Made by a program: the position numbers and the translations under genes. 12,301 nt of DNA from the NCBI GenBank assembly GCA_009193035.1, contig SWDT01000751.1, positions 1 to 12,301 of the forward strand, in the 5' to 3' direction. Below, piece after piece: positions 1 to 10,959 of this stretch (the first letter of the stretch is position 1; each line of letters begins with the position of its first letter). The notes under the pieces were generated by a model, which saw only the letters and a program-made list of their open reading frames with translations, had not been told where the DNA came from and searched no databases. Origin of the DNA: Halicephalobus mephisto (taxonomy: Eukaryota > Nematoda > Chromadorea > Rhabditida > Panagrolaimidae).

Positions 1-771
1 ACGAAACATCTATTTCAATGACTTTGTGATCCAATATAAAATCTGGAGTTTCAAATGTAGGGTTCAGATTAATAATGGAATCTTTCACCTATGCAAAGCT
101 CATTTCTGTTTTCCTTATCTCGTGATTCACCAGAAGAACTCTAAATAGATTCTTAGCATTCCAGCTAAATACTAATTAATGAGAAGTCATTTCCATACTA
201 ATATCAGTTTCAAATCAATTAGAATAGTCATCAGTCCAAAGGTCTCCAGAATGGTAACAAAAATGTGCAAAGATTAATCTAAACTTGCTTAAAACAAAAT
301 ATTTCTCTAGCATAAATTAATGCGTCGCGGCACGCTAATCTGTTTTCAACGCAAGATCTTTCGAAGACCATACAAATCTAATTATCTCTCAGGGCAAGTC
401 GAGTGATGATCAAACTCCGATTTTATGCGTGGCAGGTATTAAGGCCCTAACATGTCGTATTGTGTTCATCACCCATATTATCCTATTGTTCTCTAGAATT
501 GGACTATTCGTGTTTTTCTGTACGTGAATGAAGGACTGTTCCTCCGCTTTAGTGATTAGGACTATGTGGACTACGTCAGGATCCACGACATAATGCTTTA
601 ATTGCTGTTTGCAAGAATTCTTTTGACTTGAGTTGGAATTTAAGCAATTTAAATTTGCACAAGTATTCAATGAAGAAGATTCTAAAGGATATCAGTTTAT
701 TTGTCTACAATAGGCAGAAAAGTTTAGAAGATCATTGTTGTACATAAATTGCTTTTTGGCGAAACTAATAC
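1..771. other. Stretch with no firm gene; two weak minus-strand coding-like islands
   Basis: No complete gene is recognised. Minus 88 to 1 is open for 29 codons and runs off the window edge, just after an AG; it reads like protein (Leu-Asn-Pro-Thr-Phe, then a hydrophobic Ile-Glu-Ile-Asp-Val segment) and could be the first part of an exon continuing outside. Minus 670 to 410 is an open frame of 86 codons with a slightly GC-richer core (Val-Asp-Pro-Asp-Val-Val-His-Ile-Val-Leu). Its first third is low-complexity Asn/Ser/Gln. Neither matches a family I know. They could be relics of one neighbouring gene or chance frames in AT-rich DNA. Confidence 0.25.
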
Positions 772-777
772 TTTATT
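772..777 (-). terminator. Possible poly(A) signal of the srt gene
   Basis: AATAAA on the minus strand, about 206 bases after the srt stop codon. It is the first canonical hexamer downstream. The distance is longer than usual for a nematode 3' UTR, so a non-canonical signal closer to the stop may be used instead. Confidence 0.35.
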
Positions 778-982
778 CTTCTGCAATTTTTAAAAGTACT
801 TGATATTACGTTATACAGTATAAAAAATAATCTACCTTTTCTTGGTTTCCAAAATAATTTGACAAATAGTTCACTGAACTTATCCTTTCTTCTTGCAAAA
901 TACATCCTGATATAACCATTGTAAGCTGTTTTTTGTCGTGGGATTGTCGTCAACATACTCCGAGGAATTCAATTTTGAAATT

Positions 983-2439
983 TCAGTAGTTCATGGCAGC
1001 AGGTTGAGGATTCTCAGGAGCTGTAGGTTTTGTTGTATTCGAAGTTCCTGTACTTGGAACTACCTTTGCCTTGGGACGAAAGATTTTGGCTAATTCTTTT
1101 CTCATTGTTGGATTCAAGAACGCGTACGAGATCCCAGCAGCTCCATGACTCAGCTGCCAGGCAGTGTGTCCAAAGACGATGATCCATATTGGAGTCGGGA
1201 AGAATTGCAGACAGACCTAGAATTAAAAGCAATAGTTAAAACACAAAAGTCAACTACGAGTTATTTCTACAAGTGGTTGTAAGGCAGTAGGTTTCCGTTC
1301 TAAAATCTGTTCCACTTTCTTCTACCATTCAAACTTAGATAAACATGATGTTACTTTCGTTAACTTCTGTAAATCTGGCATCTTCAGAGCTTATCTATGT
1401 TATTATATTTTCTCGTAAAAACAACGAGATTTCATTGCAGTTAAAAATGAAGAAACTCATTGATAAACTCTCAAAACGGAAACACTCTTCCTTATACCTA
1501 CTCGTCGTAGTAACCCAATGTTCGTTTTTTTTTAAATAAAAAAGATTACGTAGATTCCAGCGCCAATGAAGGTTGTGGTACAGATCAAGGTGCATTGGAG
1601 AAACATTTGTCTCTGAATTTTACTCATCTTAATTCTATCATGGGATTGAGCAGCTTTCACAGACAGATGGACGAGCAAGGAGGCATAAACAGCAGGGAGG
1701 ACAATGACAAGGACAGTATTGTGGATTGAATGAAATATATATGGGTACTGTAATCATAAAGTAAGAATGCAAGGAAACATACAAGATAACTTACATGTTC
1801 GTCGTCGAGAAGGCCATGTCTCTCAGGGGTACCGACAAAAGGATCAGAGAATAAGGCATGTATACTCGAGTTGAAGATCGTCGGGGCATGGAAGAAGAAG
1901 ATGTAAGAAAAATAAGCGATTGGAAGCATTAACCAAATGACGGTTCTTTTCCCGGCGAAAAGATTTTGTCCGAGTTGTGGGTTGATTAGGTCAATGCAGC
2001 GGTTAAGGGCGAGGAGCACACAGGCCATGGATCCACCACACCAACAGGCCATGAGAATACACCCGCAAATGTAGTTCATCGTTGGGGCCATACAGTAGAC
2101 CATCCCAACGGCTGCTCCGTATCCACAGTAGAAACCTGCGACTGGAAGTTCGAGACAGTCAATGAGTCCGAGAACAAACATTATCTGAAATATGCAACAT
2201 ATGTATGAAATAATCTCATGGATTTTACTAACCTTGTAGCAAGAATATTGCATGAAATCTGATTTAACAAACACAATCAGAAATGGAATTAGTACAGCCC
2301 AGTAGATGAATCCGGGGACGGCATAGATAATGCCCACGACAATGTTTGGATTTCCAAGTGCCTTCCATTCGTCATAGGTCCTTCCAGAACAGTTGTAATA
2401 TTTAGCCATATAATCGGGATTGAACAGGAAAGTGTTCAT
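983..2439 (-). CDS. Serpentine receptor class T (SRT) chemoreceptor, four exons, intact
   Basis: This is a putative G-protein-coupled chemoreceptor of the nematode SRT family, expected in sensory-neuron membranes; its ligand is unknown. Exons on the minus strand are 2439-2233, 2184-1795, 1747-1550 and 1216-983. The introns are 48, 47 and 333 bases, all phase 0, with GT-AG ends (acceptors TTTCAG, TTACAG, TTCTAG). Splicing gives 342 residues ending in TGA, the usual length for SRT. The N-terminus has the family-style Tyr-Asn-Cys-Ser segment (residues 15-18, also an N-glycosylation sequon) followed by a conserved Trp. Hydrophobic segments lie near residues 33-57, 70-92, 103-128, 150-167, 207-230, 247-270 and 275-298, which makes seven. 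Asn-Arg-Cys-Ile-Asp follows helix 3, and a Ser-His-Gly-Ala-Ala motif and Leu-Asn-Pro-Thr lie in helix 7, as in relatives. The last 40 residues are a polar Pro/Thr-rich tail. I see no frameshift or stop. I do not assign a member number. Confidence 0.93.
1217..1549 (-). other. Third intron of the srt gene
   Basis: This 333-base intron is much longer than its 47- and 48-base sisters. It runs from GTAATC to TTCTAG between the Gly-Ile-Tyr codon end of exon 3 and the Val-Cys-Leu start of exon 4. It contains a short hairpin (TCTCGT and ACGAGA, around 1412-1430) and a run of Ts. Short open frames inside it on both strands have no coding character. I see no nested gene. Confidence 0.8.
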
Positions 2440-4966
2440 TTTTCCTTGTTGTGAATGACGAAAATGGATAGTTGACTTCGTTATATACGTATGTGATTAT
2501 AGTCCTAAAGGTTAAAATAATTTCAATTACTAATATAGAAACAGCAAGCACCGCCCAGTTGGTAAGTGCTTCAGAATCCTCAACCAACAATTTTCACTTA
2601 ATGTTATTTACTTGTAAATTCTTGAAAAAAATATGCATCTATGGTGTTTTTCTTATGCCCTCCATCTTGTAGTGAAAATAAATTACAGCACGAAATAGGT
2701 TATCACTAATAAATGTAAATCAGACATTGAAATCAGAGAACGGTTCCTAAAATTAGCACAAAAATTTCAAAATTTTTGTCTTGACAATAAGCGATTAAGA
2801 AAAACTATATGTGTCATATATTTTTTCCTTTACTTTGATTTTTCTGTCTTTCGTTGTTACTATATGATGCCTGTTAGAAAATAATTCCGTAAGTATGGAC
2901 GTTGACCTATTGAAGTTTCTGTAAATAACGGAAAAATGTTTCAAAAAATTGTGAAAATTTAATCATTTGTCATCTGAAGCTCGATAATTTTTTCATCAAA
3001 AGGGCTTAAAAGTTTGTACGAAATTCTGCCACCTTCTCTTACAGAAGAAGAATACTAATGATTAAAAGGATTGTCAATCCTAAAGTAACATCTCGAAAAA
3101 TTGAACATTCATGTGATGTTAATATTTTCAAAGACAGCTTAAAATTCTATCCACCGAAGTTTATCTACGTTAGAATAGAATTGAAAGAATAACTGTAGAT
3201 GATATCTTATCACATTCATGAAAAGTTGAATTTTGAAAGTGCCAATGTGAATCATTATTAAAAAATAATAAGATTGAGAGTACGATGTCAATGGATGTGT
3301 TACTAGTTTTCAAGTTATATTTTTGGTGAAAAAAAGTGTAATAGTTATAATTTCAGCAAATGTAATTATCTTTGGTATGGTTTGCACAAAAAACAAAATA
3401 TTCCCTTAAGTAAATTTTCTGTGGAAGTTCTCCTACGATCTAGATCAAATTTTCCTATTCTAAAACATTGCATATTTCTTTTACTTTCAGCTTCACGAAA
3501 AGCAGAAACTGCCAGGTAGTATTAGAAGATAAAATACTTTCATTTCTTCCAGAAAGAAGAATCGACGTATATTACGACTAGATAATGCTTTAATTCATAT
3601 TAACGAAAATATGTTCGTTCTGTTTCAAGGGTATGATATCTAATTTCTTGGTTGGCCGGCACACTTTTCTGATCTCATCCTTATAAAGGACCTATTTAGC
3701 ATTCTAACTAGGAATATCCTTAATAATGGTTGTGAGTGTATGAAGGTCAAAAAGTTAAAAATATTCTATTTTAGAATTGATCAAACATATCTCAAGAAGT
3801 TTTGAAATATTTAATTATTTTCTTGAATGATTGAGTGTTTGAAGTTACTACAGGAGATCATAACTATATTCATTACTAAATTGTTTTTCATTATAAACTT
3901 AAATAGAGATAACACAGCAATGTTTGTTTTTTCAACCCCTTACAATCAAGACAAATTTCGGGAATTTTGTATCAATTCTAGGAATCGTTTTCTGATTTTA
4001 ATGTACAGTTTGCATTTACTAGTAATAACCTATTTCACATCATAACTCATTTTTACTATAAGATGGAGAATACTAGAGAAACGCCATCAATTTATTTTTA
4101 GGGATGTATTAGTTGCACAAGAAGGAAAATAAAGGCTAACGAAAATTACTTAATATGGTAAAAGTCTACAATTTTCACGTAAGTTAAGAAGGATCATATA
4201 GACTAGGGTTCTCATCAGAGGAAGACGCTCATGTACAATTTTGTGCTGAAACTTCTCTCTTACTAGTGTGAACTCTAATCTAAAATCTTTAAAAGGCATT
4301 CTACGTGATTTTGCACATTTTCTACTATAAAATATTAGATATTTTTGAACTTTAACAAAAATCACCCAGAATAGAGTATTGAGACTCAGATTTGGAATCA
4401 GGCGTCAGAATTGGGAATTATTCTTTAGAATCCCATATTCAGAAGTTTAAGATTTCATAATTTTGTTAGATGAAGTCGAATCGACTTTATTTCTTCTTGA
4501 AATCATATTTACACTAAGGTATTTTTACTTTTCCTTTAAATAGTGACTTCTGAAGTTGCATCCTAAGGTAAGATTCTAAATCAACTAGTCTTCTTTGTCA
4601 ACTATTACTATCTAGATAACCTATGTCTAACCTGGAATTTGTATGCATTGATAGCCCTCAGAGTCGTTTATAAACCACTACAAGGTATGGTATCAAAATT
4701 GCGTCTCATAAGAAACTACATCAAAAAACTGATTTTGATAGTCATCTGGGAGGACAGTAAAATCATCGTAACAAAGATGAAATATGTGAACTTTATAATC
4801 TTTCGTATACTGAGATCATTGATGTTAGAGTTTTTCACTCAAGACTCTGAGGTAAGAAGATCAAGGGCTGTGTTTTTAAAAGTCGGGAAAAATTCATAAA
4901 TGAAGGATTAGATATTAAGTTTCCAAGTATAGAGAATTTGAAAATGAAATTATTTGCGTTGTATAA
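2440..4966. other. Intergenic stretch with no gene seen
   Basis: This AT-rich DNA lies upstream of the srt gene. Its first few hundred bases presumably hold the srt promoter, but no TATA box or known neuronal motif is convincing. Open frames in it (for example plus 4639-4899, minus 4365-4150) are rich in Ile, Lys and Leu from AT-rich triplets and have no recognisable domains. Small inverted repeats are present: a 9-base AT-only pair at 2759-2778, and a 7-base perfect pair around one base at 4473-4487 (AAGTCGA, A, TCGACTT). I see no tRNA, mobile-element ends or simple tandem arrays. Confidence 0.6.
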
Positions 4967-5152
4967 TCATTTTGGAATCTCAAAATAGTGAGCTTTATTG
5001 CACCAAAATAATCTAATAACAAAATTCTTGACGAGATGAGGACAAACGTTTCCCATTGATTCTACAGCGAGAATACCTTCATCATCAAATTTCCAACACT
5101 CAAAAACTATATCTAATCTTTCACTTTCCAAAACAAAGCCCTTGACTCCCAT
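4967..5152 (-). other. Unassigned open frame, possible exon relic
   Basis: This 61-codon frame has a more protein-like composition than its surroundings: mixed charged and hydrophobic residues, Cys-Trp-Lys-Phe-Asp-Asp-Glu-Gly in the middle, and a later Cys-Pro-His-Leu-Val-Lys. The frame next to it, just upstream on the same strand (about 5220-5130), is also open and encodes a basic run (Pro-Arg-Arg-Arg-Ser-Lys-Lys), so one coding region may have shifted frame. I see no promoter or convincing splice sites. I do not recognise a family; it may be a gene relic or chance. Confidence 0.2.
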
Positions 5153-5319
5153 ACTTTCTTACTCCGCCGTCTTGGGTCACAAATATCATTATTAATGATC
5201 TGAGCATCCCTGAAAACTATATACTCCACATACTATATCATTATTGAGTGATTTCCTAATTAACATAAAGTCTCAGTCTCAGATGACTATCAGAATTAAT
5301 TCCCTGATGTAGCTTCTTA

Positions 5320-5470
5320 CAGGATATGATTTCGACACTGTATCCTGCAATACTTTATAGAGGACCCTAAGGGTTATTAATATACATGAACTCCAACTTG
5401 AACATGGAGTATCTAGATACTAATAATTGATAATGTATAGTACTGAACTTCAGAATATAGCGTTCTGAAG
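5320..5470. repeat. Cluster of small perfect inverted repeats
   Basis: In 150 bases there are four separate perfect dyads: CAGGATA/TATCCTG (5320-5326 and 5341-5347); ACTCCA/TGGAGT (about 5390-5410); the 14-base uninterrupted palindrome AGTATCTAGATACT (5408-5421); and CTTCAGAA/TTCTGAAG around a 7-base loop (5448-5470). They do not share one axis, so this is a row of hairpins and not one large palindrome. It may be the remains of a fold-back element, or partly chance in AT-rich DNA. Confidence 0.4.
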
Positions 5471-7087
5471 GCGAACTCTCAATTCTGATATTGGATTCTG
5501 AATCTATGGGTCCTATGCCATATTCTACATGCTGTTTCCTCAAAATTAAAGACTTTTACTTCCTTGTATTGAGTTTCCATATAAAAGGAGCAAATATCAC
5601 TTATAATATGTTAACACTCCCACATGTGACTGCAATTTACGCAACTTTTAATAGATTTTTTACATCATGACATTTCCAAATGTTTTATGAAAAGTTATTC
5701 TGATCTTTTTATTGGAAGTAATAAGAACTTAAATTTGTAAATCAAATTAGTGAGACCCAACATCCGCTTTCGAATAGTTACTCTTTGGCACTGGAATACA
5801 GTATTTAAAATCATATTTGCAAAAGTTGCTACATAAATTGTTGTCAAGTTTTACCACGCATTCTCTTTTGAAAAACAAAATGGAGAGAAGTTCTTGGACG
5901 TTTTAGAAAGTACCAATTAAAATTTATGCAAATCAGTAGATTTAGGATAACTTTTCCGGTGGTTTTATGAAATAAGGTCAAAAATTAAATTTAAAATTAA
6001 TTTACCTCAAATTCAGTAGTCTTTGCTCTGGAAACTACCTTTGAATTCTTACATTTTCTTGAAGGATGAAGTAGGCAACAAATATCCTGTTGAAAAATTT
6101 CTCGATGAAACCGCACTTTTTCTAAATTTTATATGATAGAAAATATCAAGTTACAGTATGATCAACTTCTGTAAACCATTGATTCCAAGAATTGCAATTT
6201 TTTTATCTAAATTGTCCTTTGCTTTAGGAATATTAAGAAATGATAACAAAGATCGTCAACTTCATGTCTTGCCTTAGAGTTCAGATACTATCAGATTCAT
6301 GTAGATTCAGATTTAACGTAATTTGTATCTCTATATTTCAGAAGCTAACCTGAAATTTCGGCATTAGATTTAAAATACACTGATCCAATCATCTTAATTT
6401 AACATGAAAATGAACTGTAGTCGGTGGGCTTTTGAATTGAGTTATACACCATTTTGAATCTCTCACAATGGATATTCAGAATCTGTATTCCGTTTTTATG
6501 CTGCACTCTTGTGGAACGAGAAAACCAATATAAATATGTTCAACTTCATATATCGCGCGTTGGAAAAATGCAAGGATATCCCTTTACTCTCTTTTCGATG
6601 TTTGGCAACTCCATTTTAAAGCCCTTTAATTCCTTTTGTTATTTAATCACTTTTAATGCATCTTTTTGCGATTAGATGTGTTTTTTGCGCTCCCTACAAT
6701 TATTTCATTGATTTTTCGGAAGAATTCAATCTTAAATTGAGAGATTTTCCGAAACACAGAATATAGATTCTGAATACATGTTTTAAGAACTTCAAAATGG
6801 TATGTAGCTCATCCCAAAATGCCACTCAGATTATAGTTCATTTCCTTGTAGGTACTTTTTACTCAATTTAAAGATAATTACTTTCTGTACTAAAGTCTAG
6901 TATAAAAATATAAAGAACATTCAAAACGATTTTCGATTAATTTTTCTAATATCAAATTACCGAATTACTAAATGTCACCAAATTTGATTTATCATGTCAT
7001 GAAAAAGAGATTATTAAATTTTATGAAATGGTCGTGTTAACCAATTTCGGAAGAAATTTAAAAAAGTCATTCTAAATTTACTGAAAA
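5471..7087. other. Intergenic stretch with no gene seen
   Basis: AT-rich sequence with no supported gene. A 38-codon open frame on the plus strand ending near 6136 (Asp-Glu-Val-Gly-Asn-Lys, then Val-Glu-Lys-Phe-Leu-Asp-Glu) reads rather like protein but has neither a start nor splice support. The plus frame 6454-6675 has no recognisable features. A hairpin CAGAAT/ATTCTG lies at 6757-6772. Confidence 0.5.
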
Positions 7088-7162
7088 ATGAATGTTGAAC
7101 ATAACGAATTATAATTGCTATATTTCAAACACATTACATTATGACTCGAAAAATAAACTATA

Positions 7163-7472
7163 TTGACTTTTCTCGAAACCCAGAGGAACTACTAATGTTC
7201 CCTTTAGAGGGACGATAGTACTTGGAGTTATCTAAATTTCGACAGTACTATCATCTCTGGAAGTCCAACCGCAAAAAAGCTAAGGTCATCCGAAGAGGGA
7301 AAAGCGCAGAAAAAAAACTAAAAATAACGTGTTTTTCCTTTTCAAACAGCCATAACTTTTTCGTAGCAGAACCTCTGTAGATGACCGTACTGTTAAAATG
7401 CAGGTACCTTCAAGTACTATCATTCCTCAAACTGGAACAGTGGTGACTCTTTTACTTTTTGAAAAACTTCAT
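7163..7472. repeat. Long degenerate inverted repeat (fold-back element or hairpin-RNA locus)
   Basis: The left arm (7163-7303), read as its complement, aligns without a single gap to the right arm (7332-7472); the axis lies between 7317 and 7318 and the loop is 28 bases. By hand count about 93 of 141 positions pair. The best blocks are 7213-7223 with 7412-7422 (AAGTACTATC), ACAGTAC at 7242-7248 with GTACTGT at 7387-7393, and the A-run/T-run at 7274-7279 with 7356-7361. Many mismatches are transitions, the pattern of an old palindrome drifting. With a 2-base gap the pairing probably continues to 7136 and 7497 (ACATTATG/CATAATGT), and perhaps to 7088 and 7545. No transposase frame or clear target-site duplication is seen. 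A third copy of the AGTACTATC core, within the left arm at 7244, suggests older internal duplication. Confidence 0.75.
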
Positions 7473-7545
7473 GTTTTCTATTTTTGCTCCATAATGTGGT
7501 AGTTGGTTCTAAAAACATTTCATTAAATTTGACGAAAACATTCAT

Positions 7546-8364
7546 CTGAAAAGATCTGAGTCAAATAAAGTTAAACTTCGACAAACAAACATGATTTAAT
7601 TTTCTTCAATTATGAAGTCAGTTCGGTGCTGTACCTTTCATAACGAGGATCTTTTAGTACTGTCCCGAGAACACTCAAACTATAAACATAGTAATACAGG
7701 GGCTCACTCAGTCTCATGACCTTCAGCTTACAAATCTTTTTCATTTCAACTGGAAATTTTAAATAGTTATTTTCTTCTCATTGTGATGTAAAATTAACAC
7801 GTTCATGCATCTTTCTTCGACTACATATTGTGTGCACTTTTTAAACCAATTTCACGGGGATTTGAGCAATCATTCCCTTTGTGAAATAACGAATAAAACC
7901 TCACATCATTAGTCCTTTTAAAACTTTCTGGTTTTATTCCTACACATAAAAAGATCAAAGGTTGTTTGCATTTTTCGGCAGAGTAGTGAGGTCTCCTAAC
8001 AAGTTCGTCTGCTGTATAGTTCTATCATGTACTCTTCTTTTTCGGAAACAGATGTTGCAAAGTGGAAACATCATGGATAATGACCCAAGTACAGGAAAGT
8101 GGGTGATTTTCAAGCTTTGATTTTGTAAAACATTGGTGTTGTATACGATATAATTGGAAAATTCTCATGAGTCAGCCTAGCACCCACGTATAATTTCAAC
8201 CAACATAAAGTTTGAGTTACTCTACTCTGGAAGCAGGAGAATGGAAGTGGGATGATATCAGTAAATAGTAGTTGAGGATAGTGTTTAGAGAAAATCACTA
8301 AGCATGAATAACACCACCCATCAGCAATTAATTGGTGTTTATTTGTCCTTACCTGAGTCTATCT
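7546..8364. other. Intergenic stretch with small inverted repeats, no gene seen
   Basis: No supported gene. A perfect 10-base inverted pair GAATAAAACC (7891-7900) and GGTTTTATTC (7930-7939) with a 29-base loop carries an AATAAA on each strand. Another perfect 7-base pair AACACCA/TGGTGTT lies at 8310-8316 and 8333-8339. The minus open frame 8298-8110 has no recognised domain. Confidence 0.45.
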
Positions 8365-8370
8365 TTTATT
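8365..8370 (-). terminator. Poly(A) signal of the small minus-strand gene
   Basis: AATAAA on the minus strand, 70 bases after the stop codon at 8440. The spacing is normal for a nematode 3' UTR and supports the coding call just upstream. Confidence 0.45.
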
Positions 8371-8439
8371 CATCTTATAGACGAATTTAATGATATGCTT
8401 TGTCATTGCTCTCACTCATATTGAAATTATGTTCTTAGA

Positions 8440-8601
8440 TTAAGTAGGTTTTGGACGGAAAATCCTTTCTCTAAATTTTGAAACAATTGGTTTAAATATT
8501 AAGTATCTGGTGTTGTCCGACATTGCTTCCTCTTCGGAGAAATATTCAAGAATTCCGTCAATGATATACCAATAATAACGACCGTCAACAGTCACTTTCA
8601 T
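8440..8601 (-). CDS. Small unassigned protein, 53 residues (or a terminal exon)
   Basis: I do not recognise the family. The frame starts at ATG 8601 in a good nematode context (AAAATGAAA) and stops with TAA at 8440-8442. The product begins Met-Lys-Val-Thr-Val-Asp-Gly-Arg and has an aromatic patch (Tyr-Tyr-Trp-Tyr, residues 9-12), an acidic stretch (Ser-Glu-Glu-Glu, 22-25) and a basic C-terminus (Arg-Glu-Arg-Ile-Phe-Arg-Pro-Lys). That mix is unlike the Ile/Lys/Asn-rich chance frames around it. A TATA-like box lies 70 bases upstream and AATAAA 70 bases downstream. There is no signal peptide or membrane segment. The frame stays open upstream to about 8655 with sensible residues (Lys-Thr-Cys-Thr-Val-Gly-Leu-Leu-Ala-Phe-Lys) after an AG, so this could instead be the last exon of a longer gene. 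It is divergent from the monooxygenase gene at 9057. Confidence 0.4.
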   Translation of the reverse strand: MKVTVDGRYYWYIIDGILEYFSEEEAMSDNTRYLIFKPIVSKFRERIFRPKPT

Positions 8602-8670
8602 TTTAAAAGCTAATAATCCTACTGTACAAGTTTTTTGCTTTACTCTAATAGTAATCTATTATATGAGTGG

Positions 8671-8676
8671 TTTATA
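8671..8676 (-). promoter_or_regulatory. TATA-like box of the small minus-strand gene
   Basis: TATAAA on the minus strand, 70 bases before ATG 8601. This would put transcription start near 8640 and leave a leader of about 40 bases. If the coding frame really begins near 8655, this box would not be its promoter. Confidence 0.3.
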
Positions 8677-9012
8677 AAAAAGGCACAATGCTATCTAATA
8701 TAGATTACTTAAAATAATTCATGTCAAATTAGATCAGAATCTTTCAAAAACATCATTTGAGACTAAACTGAAAATTTGATTCAAAGTATAAATATTGACT
8801 ATATTCACCAGATAAAAATAAATGCTCTGTAATCGATCTGTAAATTGTAATTAGTAGTTATTGCCTTGTGGACATCTGATATCCTTTCTTATATGTAGTC
8901 ATGACGTGAAACAATAACAGAACTGTTTTTCGGACAAAAAACACATTCGACAGAAATTCAAAAAGGAGGAAAATCATGTTAGGAGGAAACTAGAAACACT
9001 GTTGGTTCCAGG

Positions 9013-9020
9013 TATAAAAA
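9013..9020 (+). promoter_or_regulatory. TATA-like box before the monooxygenase gene
   Basis: TATAAAAA, 37 bases before the ATG at 9057. This suggests a very short leader and a promoter of host (nematode) type. The interval 8677-9012 holds no gene; a GATA-type site (AGATAA, near 8810) is present but common in AT-rich DNA. Confidence 0.45.
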
Positions 9021-9041
9021 CACTCTGACATTTGTTCTTGA

Positions 9042-10742
<1,701 letters not shown>

Positions 10743-10814
10743 TTGACGTAGTGTTATGTAACACATGATTTATAATGCTAGAAATTTTGTTTGGTATTTA
10801 TTTTTGGATGTAAA

Positions 10815-10820
10815 AATAAA
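10815..10820 (+). terminator. Poly(A) signal after the monooxygenase gene
   Basis: AATAAA, 73 bases after the stop codon (10740-10742). A eukaryotic 3' end at the expected distance supports a gene that was, or is, expressed by the nematode. Confidence 0.6.
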
Positions 10821-10959
10821 ATAGCTAGTGATAACCGATCGATAAATAGCACCTATCCAAGGAATCATAAGATATCCATTGTTGAAGACAAGTTTCCACA
10901 TAATCATCACAACAATTAACCACTTCTAAAACTACTAATTTTATTATTTACTCTCCCCT

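Noticed and set aside
1345..1539. Open frames on both strands between 1345 and 1595
   Set aside because: They fall mostly within the third srt intron and its edge and have no coding character of their own.
2541..2585. tRNA-like stretch with an A-box-like CCCAGTTGGTAAGTGC and a 6-base hairpin AAGCAC/GTGCTT
   Set aside because: No B box (GGTTCGA-like), no acceptor stem and no anticodon arm follow, so it cannot be a tRNA gene; at most it is a chance resemblance.
2759..2778. 9-base inverted pair CAAAAATTT/AAATTTTTG
   Set aside because: It is made almost wholly of A and T runs and is readily expected by chance in this composition.
4639..4899. 86-codon plus-strand open frame
   Set aside because: Its composition (Ile, Lys, Leu, Val from AT-rich triplets) is that of a chance frame; there are no motifs, splice sites or nearby promoter.
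5770..6040. Apparent direct repeat, CTTTGG..CTGGAA near 5780 and CTTTG.CTCTGGAA near 6020
   Set aside because: The similarity covers only about 20 bases with gaps and does not extend, so it is not supported as a repeat.
5451..6772. Hairpins at 5448-5470 and 6757-6772 both containing CAGAATATAG
   Set aside because: A 10-base match in AT-rich DNA is expected by chance and the rest of the two hairpins does not align well enough to claim a repeat family.
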